The translations under genes and the position numbers were made by a program. 22,868 nt of DNA, taken from NCBI GenBank assembly GCA_003516285.1, contig DPCK01000133.1:31403-54270 (forward strand), given 5' to 3'. Positions 15,852 to 22,868 of the stretch are shown here, in pieces. The notes under the pieces are model-generated. The model was not told where the DNA came from. It worked only from the letters and a program-made list of their open reading frames with translations, and searched no databases. Each line of letters opens with the position of its first letter. Within the stretch, counting starts at the first letter, position 1. Source of the DNA: Lutibacter sp. Its GTDB lineage: Bacteria; Bacteroidota; Bacteroidia; Flavobacteriales; Flavobacteriaceae.

Positions 15852-16569
15852 GTTGAATTCTAAAATGGGTGAATACCAAAAAGATAAAAGTGACGGACAA
15901 AAAGTAAATCAAATCCCTTGTGTCAATAACACCTTTGCTGATGCTGTTAAAATGTTCGCTCATGCCGAAATTTTGAATGGCATAATCCAAACTTCCAAAC
16001 AAATTGTAGTTTGCCAAAGCTTCAAATCCGTAAAATAAAAAGAAGGAAATAAATACCGCAATGATAAATGAAACGATTTGGTTTTTAGAAATTGTGGATG
16101 AAAAAACACCGATGGCAGTATAGGCGCTTGCCAAAAACAGCAATCCGATAAAAGATCCAAAAGTGGTTCCAAATTCAATATTTCCAACCGGATTTCCCAA
16201 TTGATAAACACTGTAAACGTAAATTAAAGTTGGAATTATGGCCAAAATCACTAAAATCAACGCGCCTAAATATTTCCCCAAGATGATTTCCCAGTTTGTA
16301 ATGGGTTTGGTTTTTATAATTTCAATGGTTCCGGTGTTTATTTCTTCAGAAAAACTACGCATGGTGATGGCCGGAATCAAAAAGATAAAAATCCAGGGGG
16401 CCAAGAAAAAATAACTGTTTAAATCGGCAAATCCAGCGTGCAAAATGTTAAATTCTCCTTTAAAAACCCACAAAAACAAGCCGTTAATGACCAAATAAAC
16501 CCCAATAACCAAATAACCGATTGGTGAGGAGAAAAAGGAATTAAGTTCTTTTATTAAAATGGATTTCAT
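15841..16569 (-). CDS. gldF: Gliding motility-associated ABC transporter permease GldF
   Basis: A 242-residue ABC-2 type permease with about six membrane helices (roughly 15-35, 52-70, 101-125, 136-155, 166-185, 219-237). MRSFSEEINTGTIEIIKTKPI-type coupling segment sits at 70-90, as in other ABC-2 permeases, and contacts the ATPase subunit. Length equals known GldF proteins. It overlaps gldG by 11 bp and lies 61 bp behind the ABM-fold gene on the same strand, so the four genes from 17763 down to 14211 may form one transcript. Confidence 0.95.
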   Translation of the reverse strand: MKSILIKELNSFFSSPIGYLVIGVYLVINGLFLWVFKGEFNILHAGFADLNSYFFLAPWIFIFLIPAITMRSFSEEINTGTIEIIKTKPITNWEIILGKYLGALILVILAIIPTLIYVYSVYQLGNPVGNIEFGTTFGSFIGLLFLASAYTAIGVFSSTISKNQIVSFIIAVFISFFLFYGFEALANYNLFGSLDYAIQNFGMSEHFNSISKGVIDTRDLIYFLSVTFIFLVFTHFRIQHEK

Positions 16570-16596
16570 TAAAAATGTTTAATCGTTTATTTGTTT

Positions 16597-16627
16597 AACT
16601 GTCAACTGCAATTGGAAACCGCCAACT
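16597..16627 (-). repeat. Degenerate AGTTGNCAGTT-type quasi-tandem repeat
   Basis: The minus strand reads AGTTGGCGGTTTCC, AATTGCAGTTGACAGTT: several imperfect copies of a CAGTT word in the gap between the ABM-fold gene and gldF. Such stretches are scattered through flavobacterial intergenic regions (from general knowledge). Confidence 0.45.
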
Positions 16628-16630
16628 ATT

Positions 16631-16927
16631 TTAGGGCAGACTTTCAACTTTATCAACGCTCCAGGCTTCTGCTTTGTTGTTGAACAATGCTTTTGCTTTT
16701 CCCCAAACCACTTTAAAAAGTTCAGAATTTCTGTAGGCTTCCAAATCCGCTTCAGATTCCCAATAACTATAGGTAAAAAAAGTATTGGAATCGTTTTTGT
16801 CTCTGTACAATTCCAATAAATTACAGCCTTTAAAATTTCTTATTTTTTCTTTATTTTGATTAAAATTTTCAAGGAACAAATCGATGTTTGATTCTTTAAA
16901 TTTCATTTTTACAATTCGGATAAACAT
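16631..16927 (-). CDS. ABM-fold small protein (antibiotic biosynthesis monooxygenase family)
   Basis: A 98-residue ferredoxin-like alpha/beta protein: MFIRIVKMKFKESNIDLFLENF, then NFKGCNLLELYRD, then TFFTYSYWESEADLEAYRNSELF. This pattern of a helix, a small-residue turn and the YWES segment marks ABM-type dimeric proteins, which include cofactor-free monooxygenases and heme-degrading enzymes. The family name does not imply antibiotic synthesis, and no specific substrate can be assigned. It starts 5 bp after the stop of the DUF62 gene, so the two are almost certainly cotranscribed. Confidence 0.8.
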   Translation of the reverse strand: MFIRIVKMKFKESNIDLFLENFNQNKEKIRNFKGCNLLELYRDKNDSNTFFTYSYWESEADLEAYRNSELFKVVWGKAKALFNNKAEAWSVDKVESLP

Positions 16928-16932
16928 ATATT

Positions 16933-17763
16933 TTAGCTAAATTTAATGGTTATTGCTGCCCTGTAATTTAATCCTAATAGTGAAACAGCGCCTCCCACGG
17001 TAGTTATGTTACTTCTGTACATAGCGATTTCCAAAAAATTGGCCGAATTAAACAAAGCCAGTCTGGTTCCGTCTTTTTGGCGTTGTTCTTTGGGTAATGA
17101 AAAATTTACTATATCGCTGTATTTTTTATATATTTTAGGGAATGTATATCTATTGGCAATCACTTCAAAATCACGTCCTTTCCCCACTTGGTTAAACAGT
17201 TTTTCGCTGATGTTGCTTATGGAATTTCCATAATTGTCCACATAAATAATATTTCCCGAAATGGTATTGTTATCTCCTGAAACTGTTGGCTGAAGTTCAC
17301 TAATTGTTTTAAATTCAGGAATAATTCTGCCTATAACTTCCAGTTTTCCGCCTCGGGCGATATGACAGGCGACTTTTACAAAAACATCCAACACCGGAAA
17401 ACTACTTTCTATATATTCGTGAATATTTATTTCAACAATTTTTTCGGGGGTAATTTCTGAAGCCAGCAAGGAAATAACGCCGTTATCCGGACAAATAAAA
17501 TAATGGTTGTCGAGTTCAATGGCAATATGTTTGTTCTCAGAATTTAACTCTGCGTCCACACCAATTATATGAATGCTTCCATCGGGAAATTTTTTATAGG
17601 CATTCCTTAAAACATACGCGGTTTCGGTAATATTAAAAGGTGAAATTTGATGAGAAATATCTACAATTTTTGCATCTGGCAATTCACTGTAAATAGTGCC
17701 TTTTACCGCTCCAACAAAGTGATCTTTGATTCCAAAATCGGTGGTTAAAGTAATTATTGACAT
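16933..17763 (-). CDS. DUF62 / SAM hydroxide adenosyltransferase family protein with altered active site
   Basis: A 276-residue protein of the SAM hydroxide adenosyltransferase, chlorinase and fluorinase superfamily. The N-terminal TTDFGIKDHFVGAVKG (7-22), ICPDNGVISLL (90-100) and YVDNYGNSISNI (174-185) are family marks. Characterised hydroxide adenosyltransferases use Asp-Arg-His, in motifs VDPGVGxxR and FHGRD. Here the first reads VDAELNSEN (69-77), keeping the Asp (70) but with Asn at the Arg position; the second reads SFPVLD (121-126), with Pro at the His position. The fold and SAM pocket appear kept, so it may bind SAM or adenosine, but the standard hydrolysis mechanism is doubtful. I recall the VDxE form from other Bacteroidota, so it is likely a lineage variant. 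It leads the putative gldFG transcript. Confidence 0.82.
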   Translation of the reverse strand: MSIITLTTDFGIKDHFVGAVKGTIYSELPDAKIVDISHQISPFNITETAYVLRNAYKKFPDGSIHIIGVDAELNSENKHIAIELDNHYFICPDNGVISLLASEITPEKIVEINIHEYIESSFPVLDVFVKVACHIARGGKLEVIGRIIPEFKTISELQPTVSGDNNTISGNIIYVDNYGNSISNISEKLFNQVGKGRDFEVIANRYTFPKIYKKYSDIVNFSLPKEQRQKDGTRLALFNSANFLEIAMYRSNITTVGGAVSLLGLNYRAAITIKFS

Positions 17764-17864
17764 AGATTTTTCAGACGAAATTTTTGATAAAATTTAAAGC
17801 AAATTTTTAATAAAATGTTTAAAACTTATTTGAAACAATTTAATAATTGTTATTTGATATTTAC

Positions 17865-17872
17865 TACATTTG
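17865..17872 (+). promoter_or_regulatory. Probable phoH promoter -7 box
   Basis: TACATTTG matches TAnnTTTG. It would start a transcript about 65 bases before the TTG start codon at 17944. A TTG at 17847 is closer than the usual -33 spacing. Confidence 0.45.
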
Positions 17873-17943
17873 ATGTTACAAATCTAATCAATTATTTGCT
17901 GATTAAAAGACTATTTTTTAATAAGACTTAACACATTAATCAT

Positions 17944-18897
17944 TTGAACGAACGTATTATTGTATTAACCGATATTCATCCAAACGACTTATTTGGCAAT
18001 AAAAACACCAATATAGAACTTTTACAAAAATATTTTCCAAAACTAAAGATTGTTGCAAGAGGCACAGAACTTAAAGTTTATGGCGAACCCGAAATTTTAG
18101 ATGAATTTGAGAAACGGCTGGAAATGATTATTTCTTATTTTGGGCGTTACAATAAATTAGACGAAAATACCATTGAGCGGCTTTTAACTACAAACGGCAG
18201 CGAGCATAAAAGTTCAATTGAAGCCGATGGCATTTTAGTTCACGGCGTCAGTGGAAGGCTTATTAAAGCCCAAACGCCAAACCAACGAATTATGGTCGAA
18301 AAAATGGGTAAAAACGATATGCTTTTTGCCGTTGGCCCCGCCGGAACCGGAAAAACATATACGGCAGTTGCTTTGGCGGTTAAAGCATTGAAAGAAAAGG
18401 AAGTGCGTAGAATTATTTTAACTAGGCCCGCAGTGGAATCGGGTGAAAATTTAGGTTTTTTACCCGGCGATTTAAAAGAAAAATTAGATCCGTATATGCA
18501 ACCTTTATACGATGCTTTGCGTGATATGATTCCTTATGAACGGCTTGATTCTTATTTGGAAAAAGAAGTAATTCAAATTGCGCCGCTGGCATTTATGCGC
18601 GGACGAACGTTAGACAACGCTTTTGTGATTCTGGACGAAGCACAAAATACGACACACAACCAAATGAAAATGTTTTTGACGCGGATGGGGAAAAACGCAA
18701 AATTTATTATTAACGGAGATCCCGGACAAGTAGATTTGCCGAAACGCCAAATATCGGGATTAAAAGAAGCTATGGTAACCCTTAAAGATATTGAAGGCAT
18801 CGCATTTGTGCATTTTGACGATAAGGATATTATTAGGCACCGATTGGTAAAGGATATTATTTTGGCCTATACAAATCTGGACGAAGGTGAGAACTAA
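17944..18897 (+). CDS. phoH: PhoH family ATPase
   Basis: A 317-residue cytoplasmic P-loop protein. Walker A is GPAGTGKT (131-138), Walker B is FVILDEAQN (227-235), with the PhoH-typical LTRPAVESGENLGFLPGDL (159-177) and INGDPGQVDLP (256-266). The N-terminal 90 residues resemble the RNA-binding segment common in bacterial PhoH/YbeZ proteins, often linked to ribosome or RNA metabolism. The start is TTG: an in-frame TAA sits at 17929-17931 with no ATG after it, and the N-terminal NERIIVLTDI fits relatives, so TTG 17944 is chosen. It is divergent from the DUF62 gene and followed by purC 193 bp later. Confidence 0.92.
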   Translation: MNERIIVLTDIHPNDLFGNKNTNIELLQKYFPKLKIVARGTELKVYGEPEILDEFEKRLEMIISYFGRYNKLDENTIERLLTTNGSEHKSSIEADGILVHGVSGRLIKAQTPNQRIMVEKMGKNDMLFAVGPAGTGKTYTAVALAVKALKEKEVRRIILTRPAVESGENLGFLPGDLKEKLDPYMQPLYDALRDMIPYERLDSYLEKEVIQIAPLAFMRGRTLDNAFVILDEAQNTTHNQMKMFLTRMGKNAKFIINGDPGQVDLPKRQISGLKEAMVTLKDIEGIAFVHFDDKDIIRHRLVKDIILAYTNLDEGEN

Positions 18898-18910
18898 AAA
18901 GTCAAAAGTT

Positions 18911-18940
18911 AAAGGCCCCCTAACCCCCGAAGGGGGAATA
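18911..18940 (+). repeat. Short C/G-rich palindromic repeat, copy 2
   Basis: AAAGGCCCCCTAAC followed by CCCCGAAGGGGGAATA. Contains a CCCCC-GAA-GGGGG hairpin 13 bp past the phoH stop and could help end its transcript. Near-identical to 7232-7260 in the opposite orientation. Confidence 0.65.
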
Positions 18941-19025
18941 TACGTAAAAATTCAACTGTATGTTTGGGATATAAGTTCGAGGAAAATAAACAGATAGTAA
19001 TAAATGAATTGGCAAATACACAATT

Positions 19026-19047
19026 TTCACGCTGAGCAGAGTAGAAG
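19026..19047 (+). repeat. Degenerate CACGCTGAGC dispersed motif
   Basis: TTCACGCTGAGCAGAGTAG resembles the widespread intergenic word TCACGCTGAGCGGAGTCGAAG of Bacteroidota genomes, with two substitutions. Lies between phoH and purC. Confidence 0.4.
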
Positions 19048-19090
19048 GGAAACGATTACACGATTAAACGCATAAACAAATCCATATAAA

Positions 19091-20047
19091 ATGAGCAATA
19101 CCATTAACAACACAGCCTTTAACTTCCCAAACCAAAAATCGTTTTACAGGGGGAAAGTGAGAGAAGTTTACAAGATCAATGATGAAATTTTGGTGATGAT
19201 TGCCTCCGACAGACTTTCGGCTTTTGATGTGGTGATGCCAAAACAAATTCCGTTTAAAGGACAGATTTTGAATCAAATTGCGGCTAAAATGATGGAAGCC
19301 ACCAAAGATATTGTGCCAAATTGGATTGTTGCCATTCCCGATCCAAATGTAGCGGTGGGACATTTATGCACGCCTTTTAAAGTTGAAATGGTTATTCGCG
19401 GTTATTTATCTGGTCACGCGGCACGGGAATATAAATTGGGAAAACGTGTTTTGTGTGGCGTTGCAATGCCTGAAGGAATGAAAGAAAATGATAAGTTTCC
19501 TGAGCCAATGATTACGCCTTCCACAAAAGCTGACGGTGGACATCACGATGAAGATATTTCAAGAGAGGACATTATTTCAAAAGGAATTGTGTTAAGAGAA
19601 GATTATGAAATTTTGGAAAAATATACGAGGGCTTTATTTCAGCGCGGAACCGAAATTGCGGCAAAACGCGGTTTAATTTTGGTGGACACCAAATACGAAT
19701 TCGGTAAAACAAAAACTGGTGAAATTGTGCTGATTGATGAAATTCACACACCCGATTCTTCTCGTTATTTTTATGCCGATGGTTATGAAGAAAGACAAAA
19801 TAAAGGAGAAGACCAAAAACAACTGTCGAAAGAGTTTGTGCGCCAGTGGTTAATTGCAAACGGTTTTCAGGGGTTAAAAGGTCAACAAATTCCCGAAATG
19901 ACCGACGAAAAAATAAATGAAATATCAGACAGATATATTGAATTGTATGAAAATATTACCGGTGAAACATTTGTAAAATCGGATGTGAGCAATATAATGG
20001 ACAGGATTGAAAAAAATGTATTGGCTTTTTTGAACAGCAGGAGTTAA
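19091..20047 (+). CDS. purC: Phosphoribosylaminoimidazole-succinocarboxamide synthase
   Basis: A 318-residue SAICAR synthase, the ATP-dependent step of purine synthesis that joins CAIR with aspartate. Motifs: YRGKVREVY (19-27, nucleotide loop), IASDRLSAFDVVMP (38-51), EMVIRGYLSGHAAREY (98-113), STKADGGHHDE (144-154), VDTKYEFG (198-205) and DEIHTPDSSRYF (216-227). The length fits the long form found in Bacteroidota and yeast rather than the short 237-residue E. coli form. No other pur gene is adjacent. It has its own 193-bp upstream gap with repeats, so it is probably transcribed separately from phoH or by read-through. Confidence 0.96.
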   Translation: MSNTINNTAFNFPNQKSFYRGKVREVYKINDEILVMIASDRLSAFDVVMPKQIPFKGQILNQIAAKMMEATKDIVPNWIVAIPDPNVAVGHLCTPFKVEMVIRGYLSGHAAREYKLGKRVLCGVAMPEGMKENDKFPEPMITPSTKADGGHHDEDISREDIISKGIVLREDYEILEKYTRALFQRGTEIAAKRGLILVDTKYEFGKTKTGEIVLIDEIHTPDSSRYFYADGYEERQNKGEDQKQLSKEFVRQWLIANGFQGLKGQQIPEMTDEKINEISDRYIELYENITGETFVKSDVSNIMDRIEKNVLAFLNSRS

Positions 20048-20102
20048 GTTCTATAAATTTAGACTTGACATAATTTAAGAAGAAATTGATTTTTTTGTGG
20101 TG

Positions 20103-20211
20103 ATTTGCGTTAGGGGATGAAACGGAAATACTTTTTTGATTTGCCTGTTCGGAGAATTAAAAAAGATTGCAGTGAAAAACCCGACCCACCAGTTGGCGGG
20201 GAACGCCCAAA
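20103..20211 (-). repeat. Dispersed structured repeat, copy 2
   Basis: On the minus strand it begins TTTGGGCGTTCCC and ends CCCCTAACGCAAAT, matching copy 1 at 6911-7015 in both ends and layout. The first hairpin is larger here: CCCGCC, loop AACT, GGTGGG, with one G-T pair, where copy 1 has CCC-TTT-GGG. The conserved GGGTCGGGTTTTT block follows, then the T-run and A-run halves of a weaker long hairpin. It fills the convergent gap between purC and the small paralogs. Confidence 0.75.
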
Positions 20212-20269
20212 TGTTTTTTTGAATGATAGATTGCTTTTATTTTTAGCATTTAGCCATTAAAAAGAATAT

Positions 20270-20701
20270 TTAAGCAATCATTAACGGGGCCAAAACACCA
20301 AGAATTTCATCTTTATCAAGCTTGCTGTTAAGCCACTCCAAGGCGCTCGTGTTTGTTGAAAAAACTTCAACCGACTGTGATTTGTTTTGTTGCATCATTT
20401 TAAACATTGTGGTAGAAACCACTTGATTGGGCGTGTTTGTAATAAGCGCAACACGTCTGTTTCCATAAACTTTGAAATTGGCTTCTAAAAATTTTGCATA
20501 TTTGTCAATATCCTCCAAATTTGTGCTGAAAGTGACCTTTTTTAAATGTACGAAGAAATGTAAATTTGGTGCAAATAAAGGATCTAAAGCTATTTTCTTC
20601 TTAAAATCTATGAATGAATCAGCATCTAAAATACCTGTATGATATTCTATAATAAGGATGTATTCCTTTAATATTTTATAAGTACTTACTAGGCCTGACA
20701 T
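20270..20701 (-). CDS. Small alpha/beta protein of unknown function, paralog 1
   Basis: A 143-residue soluble protein without signal peptide. It aligns without gaps to the neighbouring 152-residue protein over residues 1-130 (about 60 identical by eye count). Shared marks: IE.H.G.LD..S (18-29), DPLF..N (40-46), NFK....R.VAL.T.TP.Q (75-93), and E.FST..A..WLNS (112-126). The alternating strand-helix pattern and the FST..A..WL ending resemble SpoIIAA-like/STAS-type domains, but this is a fold guess only. Function not recognised. A 20-base motif upstream (20723-20742) is shared with its paralog. Confidence 0.75.
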   Translation of the reverse strand: MSGLVSTYKILKEYILIIEYHTGILDADSFIDFKKKIALDPLFAPNLHFFVHLKKVTFSTNLEDIDKYAKFLEANFKVYGNRRVALITNTPNQVVSTTMFKMMQQNKSQSVEVFSTNTSALEWLNSKLDKDEILGVLAPLMIA

Positions 20702-20722
20702 ATATTAAATTTGTATAAAAAT

Positions 20723-20742
20723 ATAAAAAAGCACCAAATAAA
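20723..20742 (-). repeat. Duplicated upstream motif, copy 1
   Basis: Plus strand ATAAAAAAG, CA, CCAAATAAA; matches 21258-21277 at 18 of 20 bases. Lies 21 bp upstream of paralog 1. On the minus strand it supplies a TTTG that could act as a -33 element. Confidence 0.5.
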
Positions 20743-20761
20743 TGTTAATAGGTAAATTTTT

Positions 20762-21220
20762 TTAAGGTTTTATTTGTATTTTTTGTTGTTCAGGATTTTT
20801 TAAGGCGATTAAAATATCTAGAAATTCGATTTTTATAAGATTGCTATTTAGCCAATCAATTGCTGCTGTAGCTGTAGAAAAAATTTCAATTTCTTTTAAC
20901 TTTTGTGTATTGCTGTTTTTGAATAAGGTTGCGAAAACCATTTGTTTTGGTGTTTTGGTAACCAATGCAACTTTTCTTTTTCTTTCGCTTTTAAAATTAG
21001 TATCCGTGAAATGATTGTATTTATAAATATCGTCTAAAGAGGAAGTTATATCAACATTGCTTAAATCTATATAATAGTTCATATTAGTAGAAAACAAAGG
21101 GTCATTTGAAGTCCTTGTCACAAAATTAATATAAGAATTCAAATCTAAACTACCGGAATGATGTTCAATTAAAAGATGGTGTTCCTTTAAAATTATATAG
21201 TTGCTATTTAATAAAGACAT
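20762..21220 (-). CDS. Small alpha/beta protein of unknown function, paralog 2
   Basis: A 152-residue soluble protein, tandem paralog of the 143-residue gene 60 bp downstream on the same strand. Conserved shared motifs are IEHHSGSLDLNSYI, SNDPLFSTN, NFKSERKRKVALVTKTPKQ and EIFSTATAAIDWLNSN. It has a longer charged C-terminal tail (KNPEQQKIQIKP). No catalytic or membrane motif is visible. It follows yidC on the same strand but is separated by a strong terminator, so it probably has its own promoter. A SpoIIAA/STAS-like fold is possible and unproven. Confidence 0.75.
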   Translation of the reverse strand: MSLLNSNYIILKEHHLLIEHHSGSLDLNSYINFVTRTSNDPLFSTNMNYYIDLSNVDITSSLDDIYKYNHFTDTNFKSERKRKVALVTKTPKQMVFATLFKNSNTQKLKEIEIFSTATAAIDWLNSNLIKIEFLDILIALKNPEQQKIQIKP

Positions 21221-21257
21221 TGGGGTTTAGGGGTTTGTTTATTGGTCGCTAATGTAA

Positions 21258-21277
21258 ATAAAAAAGTCCCAAATAAA
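21258..21277 (-). repeat. Duplicated upstream motif, copy 2 (overlaps yidC terminator)
   Basis: Plus strand ATAAAAAAG, TC, CCAAATAAA; partner of 20723-20742. Lies 37 bp upstream of paralog 2 and forms one arm of the yidC terminator. Confidence 0.5.
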
Positions 21278-21296
21278 AATGCTTTAGGACTTTTTT
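21260..21296 (-). terminator. Rho-independent terminator of yidC
   Basis: AAAAAAGTCC (21260-21269) and GGACTTTTTT (21287-21296) form a perfect 10-bp stem around 17 bases. On the minus strand it ends in a T run, 12 bp past the yidC stop. Confidence 0.85.
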
Positions 21297-21308
21297 ATGT
21301 TACATTTT

Positions 21309-22868
21309 TTACTTTTTATTTTTTTTCTTTTGTTGTGCCTGTTGCTCTTGTGCCTGCGACATTGCCTGATTTAAACGTTGACGAAATTTACCTTCTTTTT
21401 TAGGTTTCAGTTTATTTTCCTGAATTTTTGCGTGAATTTTGTCCTCATCAATAATATAATGTTTGATTACCAACATAATGGCAACAGTCAATAAGTTGGA
21501 TACAAAATAATACAAACTCAAACTGCTGGCATACATATTAAAGAAAACCAACATCATCACCGGAGAAAGATACATCATCATTTTCATCATTTTTTGCATA
21601 TCGGGCATTCCTTCTTGTTGCGGTTGTTGCATACCCATTTGCTGATCTTGACTCATTTTCATATAAAAGAAAATGGCAAGTGAAGCTAAAATAGGAAATA
21701 AACTTATGTGAGAACCGTACATTGGAATTCTAAAAGGCAATTCATAAATGGAATCGTAAGCCGATAAATCATCTGCCCATAAAAAGCCTTTTTGGCGTAA
21801 ATCTATGTTGGATGGGAAGAATCTAAACAAAGCAAAGAAAACAGGCATTTGCAATATGGCCGGAATACAGCCTGCAAGCGGACTTACGCCGGCTTTGCTT
21901 TGTAATGCCATCGTTTCTTGCTGACGTTTCATCGCATTTTCTTTTCCTGGCAAACGTTTATTGATGTCTTCCATTTCCGGTTTCAAAACCTTCATTTTGG
22001 CGCTGGAAAGGTAAGATTTGTAGACTAAGGGCGACATAATTATTCGAACGACGATGGTAAGCAGGATAATGATTAAACCGTAATTTCCAATGAATAATTG
22101 CAAAAAGTTAAAGACAGGGATAAAAATCCATCGGTTTAAATAGCCGAAAATTCCCCAGCCCAAGTTTACAATTTCCTTAATATTGCGGTCGTATTTTTTT
22201 AGAATTTGGAAATCGTTTGGTCCAATGTACCAATTCATATTATAATTTAATTCACCTGCCTGCAATGCCAACGGCGTTTTTAAGTAAAAGGCTTTTGTGA
22301 ATGTGGTATCAATATCTTGATCTATAGAAAGTGTTTTTGAGGCCAATTTTGCTGATGAAAAAGCTTGTTCCGAAATTAAAATAGTGGAGAAAAAATGTTG
22401 TTTATAAGCGACCCAATTAACTTCTTTTTCTTCCGCATCATCTTCATCGCCAATGGATAAATAATCTATTTTCTCATCTTCTTTTTCATAATACATTTCA
22501 GTTTGTTGGTTTTCATAGCTGATGCTCTTTTCTTTTCTGAAAGCTTCCAAACTATAATCCAAAGTAACTGGTTTATTGGCATCGAAAGAGGCGCTAAGCC
22601 CTTGAGAACGCATCGTGAAATCAACCATATATTCTGTTGGTTTCATCACATAGCGGTATTCCAAAAAGTTGCCTTCAGAAACTTTTAATTTCATAGAAAG
22701 CACTTGATTTCCTCCAGATTTGGTAAGCGTTGGCTCAAAAAATAAGTCTTTTGTGTTTAAGGTTCTGTTGTCGGAAGTTCCAAAGTTGATGTTAAAAGTG
22801 GCGTTGTTGTCTTTGATCATATACAATGGCAAAGAATCGTAGGTCACATAATTTTTTAACAATGCTTC
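21309..22868 (-). CDS. yidC: Membrane protein insertase YidC (partial, 5' end outside window)
   Basis: The frame is open to the right edge (GAA GCA TTG before the first listed residues), so the apparent TTG start at 22862 is internal and the N-terminal helix lies outside. About the first 225 visible residues are the periplasmic beta-supersandwich domain. The rest is the conserved insertase core: FLQLFIGNYGLIIILLTIVVRIIMSPLVYKSYLSSAKM, then AGVSPLAGCIPAILQMPVFFALF, then the FFNMYASSLSLYYFVSNLLT helices. YidC inserts and folds inner-membrane proteins with or without SecYEG. The tail is rich in Lys and Gln (QAQEQQAQQKKKNKK), as in many Bacteroidota YidC proteins, and may contact ribosomes. A terminator follows directly. 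Confidence 0.97.
   Translation of the reverse strand, partial: EALLKNYVTYDSLPLYMIKDNNATFNINFGTSDNRTLNTKDLFFEPTLTKSGGNQVLSMKLKVSEGNFLEYRYVMKPTEYMVDFTMRSQGLSASFDANKPVTLDYSLEAFRKEKSISYENQQTEMYYEKEDEKIDYLSIGDEDDAEEKEVNWVAYKQHFFSTILISEQAFSSAKLASKTLSIDQDIDTTFTKAFYLKTPLALQAGELNYNMNWYIGPNDFQILKKYDRNIKEIVNLGWGIFGYLNRWIFIPVFNFLQLFIGNYGLIIILLTIVVRIIMSPLVYKSYLSSAKMKVLKPEMEDINKRLPGKENAMKRQQETMALQSKAGVSPLAGCIPAILQMPVFFALFRFFPSNIDLRQKGFLWADDLSAYDSIYELPFRIPMYGSHISLFPILASLAIFFYMKMSQDQQMGMQQPQQEGMPDMQKMMKMMMYLSPVMMLVFFNMYASSLSLYYFVSNLLTVAIMLVIKHYIIDEDKIHAKIQENKLKPKKEGKFRQRLNQAMSQAQEQQAQQKKKNKK

Noticed and set aside
16597..16627. Possible CRISPR-like or operator array before gldF
   Set aside because: Copies are short, imperfect and without spacers; fits the degenerate intergenic repeat common in this group.
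19064..19363. 99-codon open frame opposite purC start
   Set aside because: Antisense shadow with Asn/His-rich low-information product; purC is certain.
22860..22862. TTG as start of a 517-residue YidC
   Set aside because: Frame continues to the window edge and the N-terminal membrane helix of YidC is missing, so the true start is outside.

Overview
The window comes from a low-GC member of the Bacteroidota, almost certainly a marine or freshwater Flavobacteriaceae relative. The grounds are the gliding-motility ABC genes gldF and gldG, DUF2911 proteins, the flavobacterial gene order SAM-hydrolase-like / phoH / purC, promoters resembling the Bacteroidota -7 box TAnnTTTG, and the lack of Shine-Dalgarno sequences. 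Most of it is ordinary chromosomal housekeeping sequence, densely packed, with about 20 protein genes. No RNA gene, IS element, prophage or CRISPR array was found.

Layout. Positions 1-6789 are all on the minus strand: a fused NuoE/NuoF-type diaphorase subunit cut by the window edge, a THUMP-like/PG_1098-type methyltransferase, a DUF1697 protein, a lipoprotein gamma-glutamyltransferase overlapping an ACP phosphodiesterase gene, then a terminator and dnaN (sliding clamp). Positions 6790-7346 form a 557-bp non-coding island full of dispersed repeats, carrying the divergent promoters of dnaN and of a secreted PIG-L deacetylase. Positions 7347-11668 (plus) are a tight three-gene unit: a large exported PIG-L deacetylase with a GATase-like C-terminal domain, a 34-codon single-span membrane microprotein, and a sodium:solute symporter with a charged 100-residue insertion. 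A solitary BRO-N (phage antirepressor-like) gene follows, facing two tandem DUF2911 lipid/periplasm-type proteins across a bidirectional terminator.

Positions 14211-17763 (minus) hold gldG, gldF, a small ABM-fold protein and a DUF62-family protein whose catalytic Arg and His positions look substituted. Divergent to these lie phoH (TTG start) and purC. After a convergent gap holding a second copy of the dispersed repeat come two tandem small paralogs of unknown function (about 46% identical over 130 residues) and the 3' part of yidC, which runs off the right edge.

I do not see a clear new multi-gene system. The most interesting items are the hidden microprotein between deacetylase and symporter, the structured 105-109-bp repeat pair, the DUF62 active-site substitutions, the tandem paralog pair beside yidC with a duplicated upstream motif, and a perfect 10-bp-arm palindrome inside the BRO-N gene.
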